Positions 42,261-51,545 of a stretch of DNA of 64,000 nt are shown in pieces. This stretch comes from Rubrivivax gelatinosus IL144. GTDB taxonomy: Bacteria > Pseudomonadota > Gammaproteobacteria > Burkholderiales > Burkholderiaceae_C. The position numbers and the translations under genes were made by a program. The stretch spans positions 124,001 through 188,000 of the forward strand of contig NC_017075.1 in the NCBI RefSeq assembly GCF_000284255.1, in the 5' to 3' direction. A model generated the notes under the pieces. That model did not search any database, was not told where the DNA came from, and saw only the letters and a program-made list of their open reading frames with translations. Each line of letters opens with the position of its first letter. The first letter of the stretch is position 1.

Positions 42261-42713
42261 TCAGTGCAGCGTCGTCGGCGCCGGTTCGGGCGGCGGCCGG
42301 TCGTCGGGGCCGGCGGCGGTGGCGTGGTGGGCCACGATGCGCCAGCCCAGCGGCGTCTTCAGGTAGACGTTGGTCGCCAGCATGCGCAGCTCGCTGCGGC
42401 CCTGCGCGGTGTCGACGGCGATGCGCTCGACGAGGTGGTGCACGGCGACGTCGGCGCGCTGCAGGCGGTGCACGGCCTCGTAGCTCACCGGGATGCCACC
42501 GTCGGCGAGGATGGTCTCGTAGCTGGCGCGCACCGCCGCGTTGCCGACGACGCGGCCGCCGCCGGGGTGCACGCAGAGCACGTCCTCCTCGTCGGCCCAC
42601 AAGGACATCATGCGGCCGACGTCGCCGCTGGCCATCGCCTCGTAGAACGCGGTCTCGGCGTCTTCCGGCGTCAGCGCGATCGTCGGCGCGGCAGGCGGCT
42701 TCGGGCGGGCCAC
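42261..42713 (-). CDS. SnoaL/NTF2-like small protein
   Basis: 150 residues of the NTF2-like cone fold: EDAETAFYEAMASGDVGRMMSLWADEEDVLCVHPGG, then a beta-rich half ending YLKTPLGWRIVAHHAT. These domains bind small molecules or act as ketosteroid-isomerase-like enzymes. It starts 7 bases after the purU stop. Confidence 0.85.
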   Translation of the reverse strand: MARPKPPAAPTIALTPEDAETAFYEAMASGDVGRMMSLWADEEDVLCVHPGGGRVVGNAAVRASYETILADGGIPVSYEAVHRLQRADVAVHHLVERIAVDTAQGRSELRMLATNVYLKTPLGWRIVAHHATAAGPDDRPPPEPAPTTLH

Positions 42714-42720
42714 GGCGTGG

Positions 42721-43605
42721 TCAGCGGAAGACCACGCTCTTGTGGCCGTTGAGCAGCACGCGGCGCTCGACGTGCCAGCGCACCGCGCGGGCGAGCACGC
42801 GCGACTCGATGTCGCGGCCGACGGCGGTGAAGTCCTCGGCCGACAGCGTGTGGTCCACGCGTTCGACGTCCTGCTCGATGATCGGGCCTTCGTCGAGGTC
42901 GGCGGTGACGTAGTGCGCGGTCGCGCCGATCAGCTTGACGCCGCGCGCGTGCGCCTGGAAGTACGGCCGCGCGCCCTTGAAGCTGGGCAGGAAGCTGTGG
43001 TGGATGTTGATCGCCCGGCCGCGCAGCACCTCGCAGAACTCGGGGCTCAGGATCTGCATGTAGCGCGCGAGCACGACGAGGTCGATGCGCTCGCGTTCGA
43101 TGATCGCCTCGACCTCGCGCTCCTGGGCGCGTTTGGTCTCGGCGCTGCTGCCGCCGACCAGCGGCAGGTGCACGAACGGGATGCCGTAGCTCTCGGCCAG
43201 GCCGACGAAGGTCGTGTGGTTGGAAACGATCGCCGGGATCTCCACCGGCAGCTGCCCGCTCTTCCAGCGGAACAGCAGGTCGTTCAGGCAGTGGCCGTGC
43301 TGGCTGACCATCAGCAGCAGGCGCGGGCGGCGCGAGACGGCGTGGAAACGCACGTCCATCTGGTGCTGCTCGCGCGTGTGGGCGAACAGCCGGTCCAGCG
43401 TCTGCACGTCGGCGAGCTGTTCCGGCGCCTCGAAGTGCACGCGCATGAAGAACAGGCCCGTCGCGTCGTCGCCGTCGAGGTCGCCGAACTGCTGCGAGTC
43501 GATGATGTTGCAACCCGCCTGGTACAGCAGCCCCGAGACGGCGAAGACGATGCCTTTGGTGTCCCGGCAGGAGAGCGTCAGGACGAACTGGTTTTCCGCA
43601 GCCAT
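42721..43605 (-). CDS. purU: Formyltetrahydrofolate deformylase
   Basis: 294 residues. An N-terminal ACT domain (FVLTLSCRDTKGIVFAVSGLLYQAGCNIIDSQQF) is followed by a formyltransferase-like domain with the catalytic Asn-His-Asp set in INIHHSFLPSFKGA and TADLDEGPIIEQDV. It hydrolyses 10-formyl-THF to THF and formate, balancing one-carbon pools. Confidence 0.95.
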   Translation of the reverse strand: MAAENQFVLTLSCRDTKGIVFAVSGLLYQAGCNIIDSQQFGDLDGDDATGLFFMRVHFEAPEQLADVQTLDRLFAHTREQHQMDVRFHAVSRRPRLLLMVSQHGHCLNDLLFRWKSGQLPVEIPAIVSNHTTFVGLAESYGIPFVHLPLVGGSSAETKRAQEREVEAIIERERIDLVVLARYMQILSPEFCEVLRGRAINIHHSFLPSFKGARPYFQAHARGVKLIGATAHYVTADLDEGPIIEQDVERVDHTLSAEDFTAVGRDIESRVLARAVRWHVERRVLLNGHKSVVFR

Positions 43606-43748
43606 CCCGGCATTGTAGGGACCGCCGTCGGCGCGCCCGGCGCGACATCCGTCACGGCCGCCCGGGCGCACTCCCATCAGGAGTGAGCGGAAATGTTCGA
43701 TATACGACCGGATGTCCCGCGCTGCGCCCGTTTCCCCCTGAAGAGCCG

Positions 43749-46643
43749 ATGAAGCTGCGTTCGATCTCGCACGGCTTCTCGGCCGCGGTGCTGCTCGCGC
43801 TGCTGGCCAACGTGCTGGTGTTCTGGGGCCTGGTGTTCCCGGCGCGCGAGGCCACCCGGCTGGCGGTCGACGACCGCGAACGGGCGCTCGGCTTCGTGCA
43901 GCAGATCGAGGACGAGAACGCCTTGCTGGCCGAGTTGGTGCAGGGTTTCACCGCACGCACCGACCGCCAGGGGGACCTGCGCTACCTGAACACCTACTAC
44001 GAGATCCTCGAGGTGCGCGACGGCGTCTCGCCGGCGCCGCCGGGGCCCGACCCGATGCTCTACTGGCGCGAGCGCATGCGCCTGAAGGACCCGGCCACGC
44101 CGCGCACCGGCACGCCTGCGCCCCTGCTGGAGCGCATGTCGCGCCTGGGTTTCGCGCCCGACGAACTCGCCGCCACCGGTCGCGTGCTCGCCGCCGCGCA
44201 GTACATGCAGGAGCTGGAGAAGGTGGCGATGGCGGCCACCCAGGGCCTGTTCGACACCGCCAGCGGCGAGTTCGTCGACGACGGCCGGCCCGAGCTGTAC
44301 TTCGCTTTCGAGCTGGTGCGCTCGCGCGAGTACGAGGACCGGCGGCTGATGCTGGCCGAGGCGGTCAGCGAGCTGCGCAGCCAGGTCCGCGCGCGCACCG
44401 AGGCCGCGACGGCCCTCGCGCGCGAGCGCCTCACGACCGGGATCCAGGTCGCGTTCGCGGTCAACGCGCTGCTCTCGCTGCTGTTCTACGCCGGGGTGCG
44501 CGTGCAGCGCCGCCTGGTGCTCGAGCCGATCCGCACGCTGAGCCGGGTGGCTGCGCGCATCACCGACGGCGACTACGACGCGCGCACGCCGCCGGGCACG
44601 CGCGGCGTCGACGAGCTCGTCAGCCTGGGCCGGGCGCTGGACGCGATGGCCAACCGCTTCCAGGCCGAGCTCGCGGCGCGCGAGCGCAGCAGCCAGGAAC
44701 TGCAGCTCGCGCGCGACGAGGCCAACGAGGCCACCGAGGCCAAGTCGCGTTTCGTGCGCAACATGAGCCACGAGATGCGCACGCCGATGAACACCATCGT
44801 GCTCGGCCTCACGCACCTGTCGCTGCAGACCGACCTGTCGCCCGAGCAGCGCGACTTCGTCGACAAGGCCCAGGGCGCCTCGCGCATGATGCTGGCGCTG
44901 ATCAACGACGTGCTCGACTTCTCCAAGATCGAAGCCGGGCGCATGAGCATCGAGTCGGCCCGCTTCTCGGTCGAGGAGGTCGTCGCCCAGGCGATCGAGC
45001 TGGTTCGCCAGCCGGCGCAGCACAAGGAGCTCGAGCTGCTGTGCGACTGGGCCGATCCGTCGCTGCTGGCCGCGCGCGGCATGCTGCGCGGCGACGCGCT
45101 GCGGCTTCAGCAGGTGCTCGCCAACCTGCTGTCCAACGCCGTCAAGTTCACGCCGCGCGGCCAGGTGCGGCTGACGGTGGACAGCCTGCCGCAGGACGAC
45201 GAGACGACGGTCGAGCTGCGCCTGGCGGTCGAGGACACCGGCATCGGCATGACGCCGGAGCAGGTCCAGGGCCTGTTCCGCGAGTTCGTGCAGGCCGACG
45301 TGTCGACGACGCGCCATTTCGGCGGCACCGGCCTGGGGCTGGCGATCACGCGCCGCCTCGTCGAGCTGATGGCCGGCACGATCGAGGTGCACAGCGAGCC
45401 GGGCGTCGGCAGCCGCTTCGAGGTGCGCGTGGCGCTGCCGCGCGAACGCGCCGCCGAGGCGCCGCCGCCGTCGCCCGAGGCCGGCACCGCGCGCGTGCTC
45501 GTCGTCGACGACCAGCAGGACTCCCGGCTGGTGCTGCTGGGCCTGCTGCACACGCAGGGCGTCGGTTCGGCCGGCCGCCTGGCCGCCGCGCGCGACGGCA
45601 CGCAGGCGGTGGCCATCGCCGAGGAGGCGCTGCGCGAGGGCCGGCCCTTCGACCGCGTGCTGCTCGAGTGGATGCTGCCCGACGCCGACGGCGCCGCGGT
45701 GCTGCAACGCCTGCGCGAACTGATGCCGGCGGCGCGTTTCAGCGTCGTCTCGGCCTATGGCAGCGACGAGATCCGCCAGCGCGCGCGGGCGCTGGGCGCG
45801 GCCGACTTCGTCGCCAAGCCGGTGCTGCCCGAGGACCTGCGGCGCCTGTTCCGCCCGGCCGAACCTCCTGCCGCCCGGACGCCGCCGCCGGCCGGGCTGC
45901 CCGGCCTGCGCGTGCTGCTCGTCGAGGACCACCCGCTGAACCAGGAGCTCGCCGCGTCGCTGCTGCGCCGCCGCGGCGCCCAGGTGGCGATCGCCGACAA
46001 CGGCCAGGTCGCGCTGCAGACGCTGGCCGCGCGCGGCCCCGGGGCCTTCGACGTCGTGCTGATGGACGTGCAGATGCCGGTGCTCGACGGCCTGGAGGCG
46101 ACGCGGCGGCTGCGCCGCGACGCGCGCTTCGACGCGCTGCCGGTGATGGCGATGACCGCGCACGCGCTCGACGAGGAGCGCCGGCGCTGCCTGGCCGCCG
46201 GCATGCAGGGCCACATCTCCAAGCCGCTGGACGTCGCTGCGCTGGAGGCGGCGCTGGCGCCGTTCGTGCGCGCGCCGCTCGCGGCGCCGGTGCTGGACCT
46301 GGACCAGGCGCTGCGCCTGGTCGGCGGCAGCGCCGAGCTGCTCGAACGCACGCTGAGCGCGTTCGCCGCCGAGTACGGCGCCGGCATTGCCGCCTGGGCG
46401 GCCTGGCGCGACCAAGGGCGCTGGCCCGAGCTGCGGCGTGCCGCGCACACGCTGCAGGGGCTGGCCGGCACCGTCGGCGCCGCGGCGCTGCGTGAACGCG
46501 CGCTGGCGCTCGAACGCGCCGCGGCGCGCCAGGACGCGGCGGTGGCCGCGGCCGCCTGGCGGCCGCTGGACGACGCGCTCGGCGAGGTGCTGGCCGCGAT
46601 CGGCCCGGCGCTGCGAAGTCTGGGCGCGGGCTCACCGAACTGA
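43749..46643 (+). CDS. Hybrid sensor histidine kinase with two receivers and HPt
   Basis: 964 residues. Two N-terminal membrane helices flank a periplasmic sensor; HAMP at about 255-310; HisKA with H341 (NMSHEMRTP); HATPase with GTGLGLAITRRL; receiver 1; receiver 2 with D773 (LMDVQMP); C-terminal HPt with H900 (AAHTLQG). In receiver 1 the phospho-acceptor Asp is Glu (E640, LLEWMLP), so that domain cannot be phosphorylated normally. The start MKLRSISHGF at 43749 is chosen over the in-frame ATG at 43683. A phosphorelay through HPt to an unlinked regulator is likely. The stop lies 13 bases before the porin-like gene. Confidence 0.92.
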   Translation: MKLRSISHGFSAAVLLALLANVLVFWGLVFPAREATRLAVDDRERALGFVQQIEDENALLAELVQGFTARTDRQGDLRYLNTYYEILEVRDGVSPAPPGPDPMLYWRERMRLKDPATPRTGTPAPLLERMSRLGFAPDELAATGRVLAAAQYMQELEKVAMAATQGLFDTASGEFVDDGRPELYFAFELVRSREYEDRRLMLAEAVSELRSQVRARTEAATALARERLTTGIQVAFAVNALLSLLFYAGVRVQRRLVLEPIRTLSRVAARITDGDYDARTPPGTRGVDELVSLGRALDAMANRFQAELAARERSSQELQLARDEANEATEAKSRFVRNMSHEMRTPMNTIVLGLTHLSLQTDLSPEQRDFVDKAQGASRMMLALINDVLDFSKIEAGRMSIESARFSVEEVVAQAIELVRQPAQHKELELLCDWADPSLLAARGMLRGDALRLQQVLANLLSNAVKFTPRGQVRLTVDSLPQDDETTVELRLAVEDTGIGMTPEQVQGLFREFVQADVSTTRHFGGTGLGLAITRRLVELMAGTIEVHSEPGVGSRFEVRVALPRERAAEAPPPSPEAGTARVLVVDDQQDSRLVLLGLLHTQGVGSAGRLAAARDGTQAVAIAEEALREGRPFDRVLLEWMLPDADGAAVLQRLRELMPAARFSVVSAYGSDEIRQRARALGAADFVAKPVLPEDLRRLFRPAEPPAARTPPPAGLPGLRVLLVEDHPLNQELAASLLRRRGAQVAIADNGQVALQTLAARGPGAFDVVLMDVQMPVLDGLEATRRLRRDARFDALPVMAMTAHALDEERRRCLAAGMQGHISKPLDVAALEAALAPFVRAPLAAPVLDLDQALRLVGGSAELLERTLSAFAAEYGAGIAAWAAWRDQGRWPELRRAAHTLQGLAGTVGAAALRERALALERAAARQDAAVAAAAWRPLDDALGEVLAAIGPALRSLGAGSPN

Positions 46644-46656
46644 AGAGGACTCTCTC

Positions 46657-47961
46657 GTGCGCACGTTCTTCCCCTCGCTGCGAACCGCGCTGGCACTGGC
46701 CGCCGCGGCGCTGGCGGCCGGCCCGGCGCTGGCGCTGGACCTGTCCTGGTCGGGTTTCGGCACGCTGGGCTGGGCGCAGTCGAACCGCGACTACCGCATC
46801 GAGCGCAGCATCGACGACGAGGGCACGGCCGAACGCGACACCGTGTTCGGCCTGCAGCTCGACGCGCGCCTGGCCGAACAATGGACCGCGACGGTGCAGC
46901 TCAGGGCCGCCGAGTCGCTGCAGAAGGACCGCCGCTGGGACCTCACCCCGACCTGGGCCTTCGTCGCCTGGCGGCCCAGCGACGACTGGCTGCTGCGCCT
47001 GGGGCGCATGCGGCTGCCGCTGTACCTGTACTCCGAGCTGCTGGACGTCGGCGCGACGCACGACCTGGCGCGGCTGCCGACCGAGATGTACTCGATCGCG
47101 CCGTCCAACGAGTTCGACGGCCTCGCGGCGACCCGGACCTGGGGCCTGGGCGAGGACGAACTGGCGCTCGACGTCTACGGCGGGCGGGCGCGCACGACGG
47201 CGCGCTTCTGGTCGCGCGACGGCGCCGAGCGGCGCAGGCCCGCGGGCGCGAACTTCGTCGACGTCGACGTCCAGCTCTTCGGCGGCGCGCTGACGCTGCG
47301 CCGCGCCGACGCCCTGTGGCGGGCGAGCGTCCACCACGTGCGCACCTCGCAGAGCGACGGCACGAAGATGCCGGTGACGCTGCCCTGGGTCGAGCTGGCG
47401 CCGGGCGTCGGCTTCTACAAGACCGACAACTCGATCCCCTACGGCCCGGCCCTGAGCCAGGTCTCGGCGATCACCAACCTGATCTTCACGCTCGGCGTCG
47501 AGCAACGCTTCGCCGAACACTGGCGCGTCGCCGCCGAGTTCGCACGCGACATCCAGCGCGACACCGAGCTCGGCTCCAACACCGCCGGCGGTTACGTCGC
47601 GCTGTTCCGCGAGTTCGAGACGGTGACGCCCTATGTCGCCTGGTCCAAGCTGCGCTCGACGCGCGGCACGCGCGAGTGGTACCGCCGGCTCACCGAAGGC
47701 GGCCTGCCGCCCGGCCTGCCCGGCGCCGAGCAGATCGCCGCCGGTCAGCGCCTGACCGCCGAGACCATCTGGGCCGCCGATCAGCGCGCGCTGGCGCTGG
47801 GCGCGTCCTGGAACCTGGGCAGCGGCCACAAGCTGAAAGCCGAGTGGAAGCGCACGCACATCGGCCAGATGAGCCGGTTGATCGACACGCCCGCGGGCGC
47901 CGACACGATCCACGACACGCACGTGGACGTCTGGTCGCTCGACTACAACTTCGCCTACTGA
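46657..47961 (+). CDS. Outer-membrane porin-like protein
   Basis: 434 residues from a GTG with GAAGAGGA upstream. Signal peptide VRTFFPSLRTALALAAAALAAGPALA, then a beta-rich chain ending SLDYNFAY (terminal aromatic residue of outer-membrane barrels). Motifs such as RLGRMRLPLYLYSELLDVGATHDLARLP resemble trimeric-porin-like or alginate/phosphate-related barrels. It is followed after 11 bases by a small periplasmic binding-type protein, and preceded by a hybrid kinase, suggesting a signal-linked uptake unit. Confidence 0.85.
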   Translation: MRTFFPSLRTALALAAAALAAGPALALDLSWSGFGTLGWAQSNRDYRIERSIDDEGTAERDTVFGLQLDARLAEQWTATVQLRAAESLQKDRRWDLTPTWAFVAWRPSDDWLLRLGRMRLPLYLYSELLDVGATHDLARLPTEMYSIAPSNEFDGLAATRTWGLGEDELALDVYGGRARTTARFWSRDGAERRRPAGANFVDVDVQLFGGALTLRRADALWRASVHHVRTSQSDGTKMPVTLPWVELAPGVGFYKTDNSIPYGPALSQVSAITNLIFTLGVEQRFAEHWRVAAEFARDIQRDTELGSNTAGGYVALFREFETVTPYVAWSKLRSTRGTREWYRRLTEGGLPPGLPGAEQIAAGQRLTAETIWAADQRALALGASWNLGSGHKLKAEWKRTHIGQMSRLIDTPAGADTIHDTHVDVWSLDYNFAY

Positions 47962-47972
47962 GGAGGGCCCCG

Positions 47973-48383
47973 ATGCGCACACTCCTCGGTTTCATCTTCG
48001 GCGTGCTGCTCTGCGGCAGCGCCTGGGCCGGCGACGACATCGTCGTCATCGCCCACCCCGGCATCACGCGCCTGGACCTGCCGACGCTGCAGCGGCTGTA
48101 CACCGGGCGGGCGGTGGAGGTCGGCGGGGCGCCGGCCGAAGTCGTCAACGCGCCGCCGGGCACGCCGTCGCGCCAGCGTTTCCTGTCGCAGGTGGTGCAG
48201 CTCGACGACGGCCGCTACGTCGCCTACTGGACGGTGCGCCGCCACGTCGGCCGCGGCGTGCCGCCGCGCGAGCTGAAGACGGCCGCCGAGATCATCGCCT
48301 TCGTGCAGGCCACGCCGGGCGCGATCGGCTACATCCCGGCGTCGGAGCTCAAGCCCGGGCTGAACGTCGTGCTGCGGCCCTGA
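47973..48383 (+). CDS. Small periplasmic phosphate-binding-like protein
   Basis: 136 residues with signal peptide MRTLLGFIFGVLLCGSAWA. The mature part resembles a truncated PstS-like domain (VVIAHPGITRLDLPTLQRLYTGRAVEVGG, then GRGVPPRELKTAAEIIAFVQATPGAIGYIP). Such mini-domains often sit beside histidine kinases and porins. Its stop abuts the convergent kinase stop. Confidence 0.85.
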   Translation: MRTLLGFIFGVLLCGSAWAGDDIVVIAHPGITRLDLPTLQRLYTGRAVEVGGAPAEVVNAPPGTPSRQRFLSQVVQLDDGRYVAYWTVRRHVGRGVPPRELKTAAEIIAFVQATPGAIGYIPASELKPGLNVVLRP

Positions 48384-49949
48384 TCAGGCCGCCGGCAGCG
48401 TGACGGCGAAGCTCGAGCCGGCGCCGGGCTCGCTCTCGACCTCGATGCGCCCGCCCATCAGCACCACCAGGTCCTGCGTCAGCGCCAGACCGATGCCGGT
48501 GCCTTCGACCCGGCCGCGCACGCCGCGGCCGCGGTAGAAGGGCTCGAACAGGCGCTCGCGCTCGTCGCGCGCGATGCCGATGCCGGTGTCGTGCACGACG
48601 AAACGCCGCCACGGGCCGGCGGGCGCCGCGATCTCCAGCTCGACGCGGCCGCCCGGCCGGTTGTACTTGATGGCGTTGGTCAGCAGGTTCAGCAGCACCT
48701 GGCGCAGGCGGGTGCGGTCGGCGCGCACGACGGCGCCGGCCCCGGCGTCGGTCAGCGTCAAGCTGACCCGGGCGCGTTCGGCGCTCGCGGTGACCATCGC
48801 CAGCGCCTCGTCGGCCAGCGGCCGCAGCTCGACGGCGGCCAGCCGCATCTCGAAGCCGCCGGACTCGATGCGCGTCAGGTCCAGCAGGTCGCCGATCATC
48901 TGCAGCAGGTGCTCGCCGGCCTCGCGGATCAGCTTGAGCCGGCGCTCCTGGCCTTCGCTGGGCGGGTCGACCGGATCGCTCTCCAGCAGCTGGGCGAAGC
49001 CGAGCACCGCGTTCAGCGGCGTGCGCAGCTCGTGGCTCATGCGCGAGAGGAACTCGGTCTTGGCGCGGTTGGCGGCGGCCGCCACGGCGGCGTCCTGGCG
49101 CGCCTGCTCGAGTTCGCGGCGTTCGGTGGCGTCTTCCAGGTAGCCGTGCCAGACGGTCGAGCCGTCGTCCTGGCGGCGCGGCGTCGCTTCGCCGCGCACC
49201 CAGCGCAGTTCGCCGTCGCGGCGCACGCGGAACTCCACGCGCCAGGGTTCGAGCGTGCGTGCCGACGCGCGGATCGCGGCGCGCAGCGGGCCGCGGTCGT
49301 CGGGCTCGACGCAGTCCAGCAGCGCCCGGCCGTCGCGCGCCAGTTCGGCCGGCTCGATGCCGAACAGCGCCCGGCAGCGCTCGCTGGCGTAGGGGAAGGT
49401 GACGCGGCGTTCGCGGTCGACGCGCATCTGCACCAGCGTGCCCGGCACGTGGCGCGCGATGCGCGCCAGCCGCTCCAGCGCCTGCTGCGCGGTGTCGGCC
49501 AGCTCGCGCAGCTCGGTGATGTCGGTCTGCGTGCCCAGCATGCGCAGCGGGCGGCCGTCGGGGTGGCGCTCGACGATGCGGCCGCGCTCGCGCACCCAGC
49601 GCCAGCGGCCCTGGGCATCGCGGATGCGGTAGCTGTGCTCGTAGACGTCGACCTCGCCGCGCGCATGGCGCAGGTAGGCCTCGTGGTTGGCCGCCCGGTC
49701 CTCGGGGTGGATCAGCCGGTTCCAGTCTTCCTGGGTGTGGCCGATGGCCCCGGGCCGGTAGCCCAGCATCGCCAGGCCTTCGTCGATGTCGCTGAGGCGG
49801 TCGCTGTCGAGGTCCCAGCCCCAGACGAAGGTGCCGGTGCCGGCCAGCGCGGCGTGGAACAGCGCGTGGCGTGTATCGCCGCCGGCGGCCGGATCGGGCG
49901 GGCAGGGGCGCGCGCCCGATTCGGGCGAGGGGGTCGGCTGCGTGCCCAC
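48384..49949 (-). CDS. PAS-domain sensor histidine kinase
   Basis: 521 residues from a GTG (reading MGTQPTP) with AGAGGA upstream. It has two PAS domains (about 25-150 with TDITELRELA at the PAC end, and about 165-285), then HisKA with H306 (RMSHELRTPLNA) and HATPase (GTGIGLALTQDLVVLMGG). No membrane segment, so it senses a cytoplasmic signal. No receiver is attached. Confidence 0.93.
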   Translation of the reverse strand: MGTQPTPSPESGARPCPPDPAAGGDTRHALFHAALAGTGTFVWGWDLDSDRLSDIDEGLAMLGYRPGAIGHTQEDWNRLIHPEDRAANHEAYLRHARGEVDVYEHSYRIRDAQGRWRWVRERGRIVERHPDGRPLRMLGTQTDITELRELADTAQQALERLARIARHVPGTLVQMRVDRERRVTFPYASERCRALFGIEPAELARDGRALLDCVEPDDRGPLRAAIRASARTLEPWRVEFRVRRDGELRWVRGEATPRRQDDGSTVWHGYLEDATERRELEQARQDAAVAAAANRAKTEFLSRMSHELRTPLNAVLGFAQLLESDPVDPPSEGQERRLKLIREAGEHLLQMIGDLLDLTRIESGGFEMRLAAVELRPLADEALAMVTASAERARVSLTLTDAGAGAVVRADRTRLRQVLLNLLTNAIKYNRPGGRVELEIAAPAGPWRRFVVHDTGIGIARDERERLFEPFYRGRGVRGRVEGTGIGLALTQDLVVLMGGRIEVESEPGAGSSFAVTLPAA

Positions 49950-49961
49950 CCCCGCGTCCTC

Positions 49962-50165
49962 TCAGTGGCCGTGCAGGTGCACGCCCGCGGCCAGCTTGTA
50001 GGCCGTGCCGCAGTACGGGCAGCGGCCTTCGCCGGTGCTCGCGACGTCGATGAAGACGCGCGGGTGGTTGCTCCACAGCGGCATCTTCGGGTTCGGGCAG
50101 AAGACGACGCCCGGCCCGGCGAGGTCGGCCGCCTGGACCTCGACGGTGGCTTTGGGTTCGTTCAT
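49962..50165 (-). CDS. Zinc-finger (CHCC-type) small protein
   Basis: 67 residues with a Cys/His set typical of the NDUFS6-like zinc finger: FCPNP, SNHPRVFID, RCPYCGTAYKL. It lies four bases after ilvE. The homologues are small metal-binding proteins of unclear role. Confidence 0.88.
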   Translation of the reverse strand: MNEPKATVEVQAADLAGPGVVFCPNPKMPLWSNHPRVFIDVASTGEGRCPYCGTAYKLAAGVHLHGH

Positions 50166-50169
50166 GGGT

Positions 50170-51093
50170 TCAGACCTTGGTGAGCCATTCGGCGTACTTG
50201 GGGTTGCGGCCGTTGACGATGTCGAAGAAGGCGGTCTGGATCTTCTCCGTCACCGGGCCCCGCGCGCCAGCCCCGATCTGGATGCGGTCGAGCTCGCGGA
50301 TCGGCGTCACTTCGGCCGCCGTGCCGGTGAAGAAGGCCTCGTCGGCGACGTAGACCTCGTCGCGCGTGATGCGCTTCTCGACGACGCTGATGCCCAGGTC
50401 GCGGCAGATCGCGAAGATCGTGTTGCGAGTGATGCCGTTGAGCGCGCCGGCCGACAGGTCGGGCGTGTAGACGGTGCCGCCGCGCACGATGAACAGGTTC
50501 TCGCCGGCGCCTTCGGAGACGAAGCCCGAGGCGTCGAGCAGCATCGCCTCGTCGTAGCCGTCTTCGGTGGCCTCCATGTTGGCCAGGATCGAGTTCGTGT
50601 AGTTGCTCACCGCCTTGGCCTGCGTCATCGTGATGTTGACGTGGTGGCGGGTGTAGCTGCTGGTCTTGACGCGGATGCCGCGGCGCAGGCCTTCCTCGCC
50701 GAGGTAGGCGCCCCAGGGCCAGGCGGCGATCATCAGGTGCACGGTGTTGCCCTTGGGGCTGACGCCGAGCTTCTCCGAACCCAGCCAGGTCAGCGGGCGC
50801 AGGTAGCAGCTGTCGAGCTTGTTGGCGCGCACGACCTCGCGCTGCGCGTCCATCACCTCCTGCAGCGAGAAGGGGATCTTCATGCGCAGGATCTTGGCGC
50901 TGTTGAACAGGCGCTCGGTGTGCTCCTGCAGGCGGAAGATCGCCGTGCCCTGGGCCGTGTGATAGGCGCGCACGCCCTCGAAGGCGCCGCAGCCGTAGTG
51001 CAGCGTGTGCGTGAGCACGTGGATCTTCGCGTCGCGCCAGTCGACCAGCGCGCCGTCCATCCAGATCTTGCCGTCGCGGTCGGACATCGACAT
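50170..51093 (-). CDS. ilvE: Branched-chain amino acid aminotransferase
   Basis: 307 residues, class IV PLP enzyme. MDGALVDWRDAKIHVLTHTLHYG at the start, the lysine region TMTQAKAVSNYTNSILA, and EGAGENLFIVRGG are diagnostic. It transaminates Val, Leu and Ile with 2-oxoglutarate. The start at 51093 has GAGGAACC just upstream. Confidence 0.96.
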   Translation of the reverse strand: MSMSDRDGKIWMDGALVDWRDAKIHVLTHTLHYGCGAFEGVRAYHTAQGTAIFRLQEHTERLFNSAKILRMKIPFSLQEVMDAQREVVRANKLDSCYLRPLTWLGSEKLGVSPKGNTVHLMIAAWPWGAYLGEEGLRRGIRVKTSSYTRHHVNITMTQAKAVSNYTNSILANMEATEDGYDEAMLLDASGFVSEGAGENLFIVRGGTVYTPDLSAGALNGITRNTIFAICRDLGISVVEKRITRDEVYVADEAFFTGTAAEVTPIRELDRIQIGAGARGPVTEKIQTAFFDIVNGRNPKYAEWLTKV

Positions 51094-51137
51094 GGTGGTT
51101 CCTCGGGAAAAGTGAGCGGTTCTAGAGAGCGACGATT

Positions 51138-51545
51138 CTAGGCGGCGGGGTGCGCGCCGGCATCGGGTGCGGCGCCTGCGCGCACGAGCTGCCAGGCGCC
51201 GACACGGCCGCCGTGGAACTCGACACGCACCGCGTCGCCGCCGGCGTCGCGCCAGACGAAGGTCTCGGGCGTGTCGGCGATCTTTTCGCCCAGGCTGCCG
51301 GTGAGCTTCATCACGGCCAGCATCGGCAGCCCGCGCTCCAGCCTGGCGTGCAGCACGACGGCGCTGGCGACGCTGGCGCGTGGCCGCTGCGCCGCCTGCT
51401 GCATCCCGCGCAGCGCGCGGCTGAACTGCAGCAGCAGCCAGAACACGGTGACGGTGACGCCCAGCGCGACGCCCTTCCAGCCCCAGCCGACGTAGCCGGC
51501 GGCGACGGCGGCGGCGGCCAGCAGCCAGCCGATCCAGGCGTTCAT
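51138..51545 (-). CDS. Small membrane protein of unknown function
   Basis: 135 residues. Two N-terminal hydrophobic segments (WIGWLLAAAAVAAGYVGWGW and VALGVTVTVFWLLLQF) are followed by a short soluble domain. It overlaps the metallophosphoesterase stop by four bases, so it is the end of that minus-strand unit. No family recognised. Confidence 0.75.
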   Translation of the reverse strand: MNAWIGWLLAAAAVAAGYVGWGWKGVALGVTVTVFWLLLQFSRALRGMQQAAQRPRASVASAVVLHARLERGLPMLAVMKLTGSLGEKIADTPETFVWRDAGGDAVRVEFHGGRVGAWQLVRAGAAPDAGAHPAA

